From Bacteroidia bacterium (lineage in GTDB: Bacteria; Bacteroidota; Bacteroidia; Chitinophagales; Saprospiraceae), in assembly GCA_030429045.1 (NCBI GenBank), contig JAUIEA010000016.1, forward strand, positions 1-44,906: 44,906 nt of DNA. Reading direction: 5' to 3'. Under the pieces are notes generated by a model that was given only the letters and a program-made list of their open reading frames with translations, ran no database searches and had not been told where the DNA came from. This document shows positions 27,586 to 34,879 of this stretch, one piece after another (the first letter of the stretch is position 1; the number at the start of each line of letters is the position of its first letter). The translations under genes were made by a program, and so were the position numbers.

Positions 27586-28423
27586 CTGGTTCCTGATTTC
27601 TAGTCTTGAGCAGTGGGTTTCAATCGTCTGGATGTTCAAGGTCGGGCCTTGCGGCCCAACTGGTCCAAGGGAGGCCGGAGGCCTCCTGTTTAAAGTTAAA
27701 TGTCGCTTTCAATGTCCGGGTGAATAGCCCCGGGTTTTATTTGTGGATCTCAACATGTATTGATGGCATTTTTGCCGGCTCCGCAAAATGGTGACAAAAC
27801 TTCCCCGGACCTATCAACCACATGTGTGCACGCAGGAGAAAGAGCAAACAGGCGGTGAGACACCGCCCAAAGTGCTCTTGCCCTTGTCGCGCAAATAGTG
27901 AAGCATTCGTCTCGAGCTGCCGGTGAGACACCGGCACCAACGTCAATCTAATAATGAGGTCAGCTATTGGGAATTCCTGGTTCCAGGGGTTGGGCAGAGG
28001 GTCTCAAACGTCCGGATGTTCAAGGCGGGCCTTGCGGCCCAACTGGTCCAAGGGAGGCCGGGGCCTCCTGTTCAAGGTTTAATGTCGCTATCAATGTTCG
28101 GGTGAATAGCCCCGGGTTTTAATTCGCACAACAAGCTGTTTTGGCGGCATTTTTGCCGGCTCCGCAAAAATGGTGACAAAACTTCCCCGGACCTTTCAAT
28201 CACATGTGTGCACGCAGGAGAAAGAGCAAACAGGCGGTGAGACACCGCCCAAAGTGCTATTGCCCTTGTCGCGCAAATGGTGAAGCATTCGTCTCGAGCT
28301 GCCGGTGAGACACCGGCACCAACGTCAAATCTAATAATGAAGGCAGCTATCGGAAATTCCGGGTTCCTGTGTTTTTGATTCCAGGGGTTGGACAGAGGGT
28401 CTCAAACGTGTGGATGTTCAAGG
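27586..28423. repeat. tandem direct repeat, about 384 and 398 bp units, hairpin-rich
   Basis: Unit 1 begins at GATGTTCAAGG (27631), unit 2 at 28015, and a third partial start is at 28413. A roughly 45-bp border motif (GGTTCC..., CAGAGGGTCTCAAACGT, GATGTTCAAGG) occurs three times, around each unit. The core (27771-27946 against 28150-28326) differs at only a handful of positions, while about 28 bp just before it has diverged completely. Each unit contains hairpins GGGCC/GGCCC (27644-27657; 28027-28040), GAGGCC/GGCCTC (27671-27685; 28054-28067) and the TTTTGC/GCAAAA stem (27768-27790; 28148-28172). Also present are GGCGGTG-AGA-CACCGCC (27851-27867; 28233-28249) and TGCCGGTG-AGA-CACCGGCA (27918-27936; 28300-28318). 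Confidence 0.92.
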
Positions 28424-28439
28424 TTTAATGTGTATTACC

Positions 28440-28635
28440 TTGAACGTTGAACAGGGGTTGCGTCAGCAACCCTTTTGAACGTTGAACCCAGACGATCCCG
28501 CTGAAGCCCCGAGGACTCGGGGTCTGGATCCAGACTACCACCTAAGGTGGTACGTCCGGACGGCCAAACTTCACCGAAATCTCTAACAACATCAACAAGA
28601 AACCGGGAAGCGTCCCCTGAGACTTCAGGGGACGC
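28440..28635. repeat. cluster of perfect inverted repeats upstream of the sigma factor gene
   Basis: Hairpin GGGTTGC/GCAACCC (28455-28472) is followed by TTTT and flanked by two copies of TTGAACGTTGAAC (28440-28452, 28475-28487). Next are CCCCGAG/CTCGGGG (28507-28522), the 14-bp palindrome GTCTGGATCCAGAC (28522-28535), TACCACCT/AGGTGGTA (28536-28552) and the palindrome CGTCCGGACG (28553-28562), which directly abut one another. Finally there is an 11-bp perfect stem GCGTCCCCTGA/TCAGGGGACGC (28610-28635) with loop GACT. Confidence 0.88.
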
Positions 28636-28789
28636 AGGAACCTGGAATGGCTGGGGATTGGTCCAATGGAACCATCGATCTGTCGAATGGGATGACCACA
28701 TTCGGGAGAAATGCCGAACTTTTGAAAAATATTTGATTCCCAGACAACCTTTCCTCCCCTGTCTCCGTCATTGACCTGAAACCACCTAC

Positions 28790-29371
28790 ATGAGCAAGAT
28801 CGTCACCATTCATGCCCAACCCACTTTACAGGTGTGGGTCGAGGCTTCCCGGAACGGGGACGAGCGCGCCATGCGGAAGATCTTTGATCACCTGGCACCC
28901 AAAATGATGGGTGTCTCCCGCAGATACCTCTACCGGATCGATCTCGCCCAGGAAGCAGTGTCAACCGCATTTGCAAGGGCGTTCAACCGGCTTCAGGAAC
29001 TCCGACAGACCAGTCAGTTTGAAGGATGGTTCAAGTCGATCCTGATCAGAGAGTGCATTGATACATTGAGAAGAGAAAAGCGATATGCCTTCCAGGAGTC
29101 ACCCGAAGAAAACATCCAGGTGGCCCCGATAGACAGCCCGATCACATCCCTCGCAGCGCAGGAGCTGATGAACCTGATCGATGCCTTGCCGACCGGATAT
29201 CGCACTGTCTTCAACCTGTTCGCCATCGAAGGATTTGGTCACAAGGAGATCTCGGACATGCTCGGCATATCGGAGAATACCAGCAAGACCCAGTACTTCA
29301 AGGCAAAAGCGGCTATCCGGGATATCCTGGAGCAACGCAAGCAAAAAGAAACGCATTATGGATCCTATTGA
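28790..29371 (+). CDS. ECF-type RNA polymerase sigma factor
   Basis: This is a 193-residue sigma-70 family factor of the extracytoplasmic-function group. Region 2 spans about residues 20-95 (LAQEAVSTAFARAFNRL; FEGWFKSILIRECIDTLRR), and region 4 about 125-180 (LPTGYRTVFNLFAIEGFGHKEI, then MLGISENTSKTQYFKAKAAI, the helix-turn-helix). There is no region 1 or 3. The next gene overlaps its 3' end by 14 bp and encodes a single-pass membrane protein, the usual anti-sigma arrangement. Its target promoters are unknown. Confidence 0.92.
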   Translation: MSKIVTIHAQPTLQVWVEASRNGDERAMRKIFDHLAPKMMGVSRRYLYRIDLAQEAVSTAFARAFNRLQELRQTSQFEGWFKSILIRECIDTLRREKRYAFQESPEENIQVAPIDSPITSLAAQELMNLIDALPTGYRTVFNLFAIEGFGHKEISDMLGISENTSKTQYFKAKAAIRDILEQRKQKETHYGSY

Positions 29372-30059
29372 AAAGAAGTTCCAGGAGGCATTTGCCGACT
29401 ACCAGTTTCCGGTAGATGATGGACTCTGGGATCAGGTCCTGGAGAAAAAGAACCGGCGCAAACCGTTTCCCTGGATTCGTCTGGCTGCTGCCATCACCCT
29501 GCTCCTTCTGGCTGGCGTGCTCCTGTGGCCAGAGCAGAGCACCCAACCGACAGAACTGGTGGAGACAACCATTCCATCAATCCCTGAAACACCTGTACAC
29601 CTTGATCCGGTTGAAGAGACCAACCAAACGGAATCCGAATCAACAGGAATAAAACCGGAATCACAGCTGGAGCAGAGGGTCCGGAAAGCCACTCCCCTGG
29701 TCGTTCATCAGCATGAATCAGCTCCACTGATGCAAGAGCAGGATGAATTGATCCCCCAGAGTCGCAGAGAAGCTTATGCGGACCTGCCCCGACTGAACCG
29801 GAAGCAGCTGCCTCATGTCCGTCATACCTCGGCTCCGGTGGCATTACCCCTGCCGGATGTACAATGGTCACCGATCACGACGATTGAACAGTCAGACGTC
29901 GCCGATGTACCCGTGATCGAAAAGATAAAGAGAACTCAATCGGATGTGACCGGGCCGGCACGGCTCGTGAATGTCCTTGAAAAGAACAGCCCCAAACTCG
30001 TCAAGGATATCATTGCCTTTGGGTCTGCTCGTCGCACTGAAATTGAAGTCAACTGGTAA
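29358..30059 (+). CDS. single-pass membrane protein, probable anti-sigma factor
   Basis: This is a 233-residue protein with a short cytoplasmic N-terminus (MDPIEKKFQEAFADY...LWDQVLEKK), one membrane segment at about residues 35-55 (LAAAITLLLLAGVLLW) and a long periplasmic part of low complexity rich in Pro, Glu and Gln. The frame is open from 29181, but the ATG at 29358 overlaps the sigma stop by 14 bp and starts the recognisable topology. The N-terminus resembles Bacteroidota anti-sigma proteins but has no zinc HxxxCxxC motif. The role is inferred from topology and gene order. Confidence 0.7.
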   Translation: MDPIEKKFQEAFADYQFPVDDGLWDQVLEKKNRRKPFPWIRLAAAITLLLLAGVLLWPEQSTQPTELVETTIPSIPETPVHLDPVEETNQTESESTGIKPESQLEQRVRKATPLVVHQHESAPLMQEQDELIPQSRREAYADLPRLNRKQLPHVRHTSAPVALPLPDVQWSPITTIEQSDVADVPVIEKIKRTQSDVTGPARLVNVLEKNSPKLVKDIIAFGSARRTEIEVNW

Positions 30060-30079
30060 CCCACTAAAAAACTTACACC

Positions 30080-31063
30080 ATGAAACGCTATGCCTTGCAC
30101 CTGTGCATGCTGTCCTTCCTGTTCCTGTTCGGAATGGGAACCACCCTGGCACAAGAAGACAATTCCCAATCCATCATTGCCAAAATGAAGTCGGCTACCA
30201 AAGAATTTGAAGCGGAGGTCAAATCCCTGAAAGGGCAATTGAAATCCGGTGAGATCGACCAGGAAGCCTTTGAAGAAGCAGTAGAAGAAGCTGCTGATAA
30301 ATTCGAGGACAAAATGGAAGCCTATGGTGAAGCCATTGGTGACATGTTTGATGGCGACGATGATGAAGATACCTCCGTTTCCATCTTGACAGATAGCACG
30401 AAGAACAAAGTCAAGATCTCCATTGGCGATAAAAAAGGCAGAAAGAGAACCAACTCCTATTTCCTCCTCAATTTCGGCCCGACCTATATGCTGGAGGGCA
30501 CTATAGCAGAGACCGCGGTAACCCCTGAATTTGCGCCCTGGAAGTCCTGGAGTGGAAATATCGGTCTGATGTTCTCCACCCGACTGGGCGGACAGAAGAG
30601 CATCGCCTATGTCAACTATGGCCTGTTGTGGAAATTCACCTACCTGGAGGTCAGCAGTGATCACCGTCTGGTCGTAGAAAATGGCAATCCCTATTATGTA
30701 CCACCATCCCCGTATGCCAGCTCGTTTGACAAATCCGAATTCAGTCGCCAATCTCTGGTCCTCCCTCTCCAGCTGCGTTTTGCCGGACAAGGCAAAAAGA
30801 GCCTGAATGTCATGCTCGGAGGTTATGGTGGCTTGCGCCTGTATGCTTTCCAGGACCTTGAATTCAAGTCCATGGATGGCGAAAAGGCTGAACTGCGACT
30901 GCGGGATGACTATCAGACCAACATGCTCCAATACGGTGTCTCAGCAGCTATCGGTCAGCAATGGTGGCAATTGTATGCCGATTACGAACTCAGCAATCTC
31001 TTTGAAGACAACCCCAACTACGAGTATAATATGCTGAATGCCGGGGTACAGTTCTTCTTCTAA
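30080..31063 (+). CDS. outer-membrane beta-barrel-like protein with N-terminal coiled coil
   Basis: This is a 327-residue exported protein with a signal peptide MKRYALHLCMLSFLFLFGMGTTLAQ. Residues about 33-92 are a charged helical/coiled-coil stretch (FEAEVKSLKGQLKSGEID; FEEAVEEAADKFEDKM) ending in an acidic run DGDDDED. From about 125 to the end, alternating amphipathic strands (YFLLNFGPTYML, GNIGLMFSTRLGG, YVNYGLLWKF, SLNVMLGGYGGLRLY, YADYELS) and the terminal NAGVQFFF indicate a small beta-barrel. It follows the anti-sigma-like gene by 20 bp and is probably in the same operon, so it may be a target or sensor of the sigma system. Confidence 0.75.
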   Translation: MKRYALHLCMLSFLFLFGMGTTLAQEDNSQSIIAKMKSATKEFEAEVKSLKGQLKSGEIDQEAFEEAVEEAADKFEDKMEAYGEAIGDMFDGDDDEDTSVSILTDSTKNKVKISIGDKKGRKRTNSYFLLNFGPTYMLEGTIAETAVTPEFAPWKSWSGNIGLMFSTRLGGQKSIAYVNYGLLWKFTYLEVSSDHRLVVENGNPYYVPPSPYASSFDKSEFSRQSLVLPLQLRFAGQGKKSLNVMLGGYGGLRLYAFQDLEFKSMDGEKAELRLRDDYQTNMLQYGVSAAIGQQWWQLYADYELSNLFEDNPNYEYNMLNAGVQFFF

Positions 31064-31096
31064 GACGTACTTTTTCTCATACTCATCATCAGGTTG

Positions 31097-31126
31097 GCCC
31101 CTCCGGAATCGGGAGGGGCTTTTTTT
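31097..31126 (+). terminator. terminator after the outer-membrane protein gene
   Basis: The stem is GCCCCTCC/GGAGGGGC (31097-31104 with 31112-31119), loop GGAATCG, followed by seven T. Confidence 0.88.
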
Positions 31127-31175
31127 GGGTTCAATAGCCGGGTAAATTGAAAGAACACTCGGGGTAAGGAAAGCA

Positions 31176-31303
31176 CCAAATCACAAAACCCAAAAAACAA
31201 ATAAATTCCAATCCTCAAATTCAAATGACCCAAACACAAACTCGTTTTGGTCATTGAAGATTAGAATTTGTGATTTATTTGAGATTTGATTTTTGCGATT
31301 TGG
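31176..31303. repeat. imperfect long inverted repeat, A/C-rich left arm and G/T-rich right arm
   Basis: The left arm (31176-31230) and right arm (31249-31303) pair through four blocks: CCAAATCACAAAA with TTTTGCGATTTGG (one mismatch), AAATAAAT with ATTTATTT, CAAATTC with GAATTTG, and AATGACC with GGTCATT. The loop is 18 nt. The region is markedly AT-rich compared with its surroundings. It lies between the ends of two convergent genes (outer-membrane protein and glyA), just beyond a standard terminator. Confidence 0.85.
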
Positions 31304-31314
31304 GATTTCTCCAT

Positions 31315-32616
31315 CTATCCCTGTATGCTGGGATATAACGGAAATTCTGCCATCAAGGCGTTCACTTCTTTTCGAATGCCCGCCTGCACTTTTTCGTCTT
31401 CGGGTTTCTGGATCAACGTATCCATCCAGTCGACGATCTGGAGGCATTGGGCTTCCTTCAATCCACGGGTAGTAATGGCTGCGGTACCGATGCGAATCCC
31501 GGAGGTCACCATGGGTGAGTTCGTATCGAAGGGCACCATGTTCTTGTTCACCGTGATATCAGCCTGACCCAGTGCATGCTCTGCGATCTTCCCATTGACC
31601 CCCTTGTTGCTCAGATCGATGAGCATCAGGTGATTATCCGTCCCGCCGGAGACCAGTTGGTAACCGCGCTCTACCAGCGCTTCGGCCATGGCATGGGCAT
31701 TGGCGATCACCTGGGCCCCGTAGGCCTTGAAGGAAGGTTGGAGTGCCTCCCCGAAAGCAACAGCCTTGGCGGCGATGACATGTTCCAGGGGGCCTCCTTG
31801 CATGCCGGGAAAAACGCCACTGTTCAGGATGGCGGACATCTGGATGGTTGCGCCTTTCCTGGTCTTCCGTCCCCATGGATTGTCCCTGTCCTTTCCCATC
31901 ATGATGATGCCCCCGCGCGGACCGCGAAGGGTCTTGTGGGTCGTAGACGTGATGATGTCTACCCAGGGAGCTGGGTCGGCCAGATGCTTCCCAGCGATCA
32001 AACCGGCGGGATGAGCAATATCTGCCAGGAGCAGGGCACCGACCTCATCGGCGATCGCCCTGAATCGGGGATAATCCCAATCCCGGGCATAAGCTGAGGC
32101 ACCGCACACGATCAGCTTGGGTCGTTCCTTGCGGGCCGTTTCGGCAACCACATCCATATCGATCTGTCCAGTCTCCCTGGAAACCCCGTAGAAAGTGGCC
32201 CGGTAGACCTTTCCGGAATAGTTCACGGGGGAACCATGCGACAGATGCCCGCCATGGCTGAGATCAAATCCGAGGACAGTATCGCCCGGATTCAGGACGG
32301 CCAGGAAGACGGCTGCATTGGCCTGGGCCCCGGAATGGGGTTGTACATTTGCATACGCTACACCGAACAGTTCTTTCAGTCGATCAATGGCCAGTTGCTC
32401 CACTTCATCCACCACTTCACACCCCCCGTAATATCGTCGTCCGGGATACCCTTCCGCGTATTTGTTGGTCAGCCAGGTCCCCATGGTTCGCATGACGGCA
32501 TTGCTGGTAAAGTTTTCGGAGGCAATGAGTTCAACGCCGCGGCGCTGGCGATCCAGTTCGTTGGCCAGGAGGCCAGAGACTTGAGGATCGGCTTGGATAA
32601 AATCAAAAAAAGGCAT
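31315..32616 (-). CDS. glyA: serine hydroxymethyltransferase
   Basis: This PLP enzyme interconverts serine and glycine and supplies methylene-THF. It has 433 residues. The PLP lysine is Lys228 in [24 protein letters not shown], the YPGRRYYGG loop and [10 protein letters not shown] are all conserved. The frame is open to 32673, but the family begins at [10 protein letters not shown], so the ATG at 32616 is used. It is a single gene, divergent from the metallophosphoesterase and convergent with the sigma operon. Confidence 0.96.
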   Translation of the reverse strand: MPFFDFIQADPQVSGLLANELDRQRRGVELIASENFTSNAVMRTMGTWLTNKYAEGYPGRRYYGGCEVVDEVEQLAIDRLKELFGVAYANVQPHSGAQANAAVFLAVLNPGDTVLGFDLSHGGHLSHGSPVNYSGKVYRATFYGVSRETGQIDMDVVAETARKERPKLIVCGASAYARDWDYPRFRAIADEVGALLLADIAHPAGLIAGKHLADPAPWVDIITSTTHKTLRGPRGGIIMMGKDRDNPWGRKTRKGATIQMSAILNSGVFPGMQGGPLEHVIAAKAVAFGEALQPSFKAYGAQVIANAHAMAEALVERGYQLVSGGTDNHLMLIDLSNKGVNGKIAEHALGQADITVNKNMVPFDTNSPMVTSGIRIGTAAITTRGLKEAQCLQIVDWMDTLIQKPEDEKVQAGIRKEVNALMAEFPLYPSIQG

Positions 32617-32697
32617 AATTATCGCAGTTCTTCCCGGTAGCCACCATTTGACGACCGTTGACAAATATCCCAAGTCTGGCTGACTTTTTATGTACCC

Positions 32698-34209
32698 ATG
32701 AGCAAACGCTTTTCAATCCTTCTCTTCTTTCTGTGCTTGTCATGGGTCACTGAAGCCCGCACAGCCAGATACCGGGCGATGTGGCGGGACGATCCATCTA
32801 CTTCGATGGTCATTGGCTGGGAGTCGATCAGCGGCCGCCAATCCCGCATCATATACCAGGAGGAAGGGATCGATGCTGCTTCGTGGAAAGTTCATCACCC
32901 GGACAAGATGGTCACCTCCAAAGGGATGAAGAATTATTTTGCCCGCCTGTATGGCCTGACCCCGGACACCCGATATCGCTTTGTGATACGCGACTCAGAG
33001 GGTGACAGTCGGATCATGGTCTTCCAGACTGCGCCGGCCACCCCGGATATCCCCCTGACCTTTATTGCGGGCGGAGACAGTCGGAACAACCGATCGGCCC
33101 GTAAGAGAATGAACATTCTGGCCGGTAAAATGCAACCCCTGGCCATTCTGTTCAGTGGCGACATGACCGACATGTGTACGGCGTCCGAATGGCAGGAATG
33201 GCTGGAAGACTGGCAGTTGACTATCACCGTGGATCAGCGACTCATTCCCATCATTGCGGCACGGGGCAATCATGAGACCAGCAACAGTATCCTCGAAGAT
33301 ATGTTTGACATTCCCAGTCATGATGCCTGGTATACCTTGAGTTTTGGCGGCTCGCTCCTCCGCGTGTACACCCTCAATTCTCTTGCGCCCATTCACGGAC
33401 GTCAAACCAGGTGGCTGGAGGACGATCTGGTCCAGTATGGCGGGGATTTCAGCTGGCGAATTGCACAATATCATTTTCCGATGAGGCCTCATACACGGCG
33501 AAAGAAGGAGCGGCTGGATCAGATGGATGCCTGGAGCACATTGTTTTATGAACACGGAGTGCAACTGGCCCAGGAATCCGATTCACATGTGGCCAAGATC
33601 ACCTGGCCGATCAAGCCCGGTGACGGCCCTGGCAGCTCTGAGGGATTTGTTCGCGATGATCAGAGAGGAACCGTCTACATCGGAGAAGGCAGTTGGGGGG
33701 CACCCCTCAGACCCGCTGATGATGCCAAGCCCTGGACGCGGGAGATCGGGAGCTTTCATCAATTCAACTGGCTGTGTTTTCGTCCGGATGGCCTGGAGAT
33801 CCGGGTCATCCAGGCCGACAAATCACTTGCGGTGACACCCCTTCCCTTCCTCTCCAGAGGCGCCCTCCCCAATGGTGTGGCCTGCTGGGCGATCGGCGGG
33901 TCGGACCACATCGTGATTGACGCGCCGCAGGAGGACCTCACAGCTGCATTTCGCGATGCAGAGCGGTTTCCGATCATCAACCTCGATCATCGCTCATCTC
34001 TGCAGATCCCGTATCGCCTGGACGATACCCATACGGTTCGGATCGAATTGATCAATACCCGTCGACAGCTCGTCAAATCCTTCGAATTCGTCCGGGAGGC
34101 CGGCAACTATCTGGAAGGCATCAATGTCCGGGACGTGCCAGATGGCCGATATATCCTGACTGTCTTTGCCGATAATCGGCCCATTCTGAGACGGCTCGTA
34201 CAGCAATAG
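32698..34209 (+). CDS. exported metallophosphoesterase with fibronectin-like N-domain (variant metal site)
   Basis: This is a 503-residue secreted calcineurin-like phosphoesterase with purple-acid-phosphatase-like layout. A signal peptide ends near WVTEA-R, and an N-terminal Fn3-like domain spans about residues 22-112 ([14 protein letters not shown]). The catalytic domain carries GGDS (Asp127), GD (154-155), GNHE (190-193) and YHF (His259). The usual final motif GHxH is replaced by SDSH at 294-297, so one histidine ligand is Asp. The Tyr of true purple acid phosphatases after GD is absent. A C-terminal beta domain (about 410-503; [14 protein letters not shown]) resembles a sorting or adhesion module but lacks a clear T9SS signature. 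The substrate is unknown. Confidence 0.8.
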   Translation: MSKRFSILLFFLCLSWVTEARTARYRAMWRDDPSTSMVIGWESISGRQSRIIYQEEGIDAASWKVHHPDKMVTSKGMKNYFARLYGLTPDTRYRFVIRDSEGDSRIMVFQTAPATPDIPLTFIAGGDSRNNRSARKRMNILAGKMQPLAILFSGDMTDMCTASEWQEWLEDWQLTITVDQRLIPIIAARGNHETSNSILEDMFDIPSHDAWYTLSFGGSLLRVYTLNSLAPIHGRQTRWLEDDLVQYGGDFSWRIAQYHFPMRPHTRRKKERLDQMDAWSTLFYEHGVQLAQESDSHVAKITWPIKPGDGPGSSEGFVRDDQRGTVYIGEGSWGAPLRPADDAKPWTREIGSFHQFNWLCFRPDGLEIRVIQADKSLAVTPLPFLSRGALPNGVACWAIGGSDHIVIDAPQEDLTAAFRDAERFPIINLDHRSSLQIPYRLDDTHTVRIELINTRRQLVKSFEFVREAGNYLEGINVRDVPDGRYILTVFADNRPILRRLVQQ

Positions 34210-34232
34210 ACCTTTTCACTGCGCTTTTCGTT

Positions 34233-34240
34233 TATTTTTG
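34233..34240 (+). promoter_or_regulatory. -7 element (TATTTTTG) upstream of purN
   Basis: An exact TAnnTTTG match 48 nt upstream of the purN ATG, in a short AT-rich intergenic stretch. A -33 TTG at the expected distance is not clear. Confidence 0.4.
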
Positions 34241-34288
34241 AGCGGATTTTCCATTAGGATTTTTCGTCATACAACCTTTTTGTACAAA

Positions 34289-34879
34289 ATGCGTACATCC
34301 AATCAAGCCAAAAAGTTGGCTCTCTTTGCATCCGGAGCCGGGAGTAATGTTCGGCGGATACATGAACATTTCCTGGATCGTACGGATGTGGTGGTGTCCC
34401 TTCTGGTGTGTAACAAGCCGGAAGCGCCAGTGGTCGCTTTCGCCAGGGAGCAGGACATTCCTGTCCGCATGATCACCCGGGAGGATCTATCCGACCCCGG
34501 GCCCATTGTCCGGGAACTTCAAGATCTGAACATTGACCTGATCGTGCTGGCCGGTTTTCTCTGGAAGATCCCTGCCCTGGTGATCCAGGCATTTCCAGAT
34601 CGGATCCTCAATCTCCATCCGGCCCTTCTACCCCTGTACGGGGGTAAGGGGATGTATGGGATACGGGTCCACGAAGCAGTTCTTCAGGCATCCGAGAAGG
34701 AATCCGGCATCACTATTCATCTGGTCAACGAGGACTACGACAAAGGTCGCATCCTCTTCCAGGCAAAGTGTCCTGTTCTTGCCGGGGATACCGCCCGGGA
34801 TCTGGCGGATCGGATCCACCAATTGGAACACCAGCATTTACCATTGATCATTGATCGTTATTTATCGAACATATCATGA
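34289..34879 (+). CDS. purN: phosphoribosylglycinamide formyltransferase
   Basis: This enzyme transfers the formyl group of 10-formyl-THF to GAR in purine synthesis. It has 196 residues. The phosphate-binding ASGAGSN is at the N-terminus, and the catalytic motif NLHPALLP is in the middle (the usual HPSLLP has Ala here). GITIHLVNEDYDKGRIL contains the catalytic Asp. The frame opens at 34238, but MRTSNQAKK at 34289 is the family start. It overlaps the next gene by ATGA (34876-34879), so translation is probably coupled. Confidence 0.93.
   Translation: MRTSNQAKKLALFASGAGSNVRRIHEHFLDRTDVVVSLLVCNKPEAPVVAFAREQDIPVRMITREDLSDPGPIVRELQDLNIDLIVLAGFLWKIPALVIQAFPDRILNLHPALLPLYGGKGMYGIRVHEAVLQASEKESGITIHLVNEDYDKGRILFQAKCPVLAGDTARDLADRIHQLEHQHLPLIIDRYLSNIS

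Larger units (their letters stand above)
27511..28789. other. 1.28-kb gene-free region made of repeats and hairpins
   Basis: No credible gene lies here. The short frames present are interrupted by indels between the repeat copies and are not conserved as protein. From left to right it holds a small hairpin CCAGCC/GGCTGG (27559-27573), the tandem repeat (27586-28423) and the hairpin cluster (28440-28635). About 150 bp of unstructured-looking leader follow before the sigma factor gene. The region should contain the promoters of the acyltransferase-like gene and of the sigma operon, but none is clear. Confidence 0.8.

Noticed and set aside
27606-28105. Two short plus-strand frames in the repeat units that share GLAAQLVQGRP
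   Set aside because: The shared peptide comes only from the DNA repeat; indels put the rest of the copies out of phase, so no protein is conserved.
27586-28640. CRISPR array or integron attC array
   Set aside because: Repeats are too long and too few, spacing is irregular, and no cas or integrase gene is near.
28435-28774. Short frames on both strands in the hairpin cluster
   Set aside because: They consist of palindromic sequence, so both strands give similar spurious frames.
29936-30931. 331-residue minus-strand frame opposite the outer-membrane protein gene
   Set aside because: The sense frame has a signal peptide, strands and a terminator; the antisense frame has none of these.
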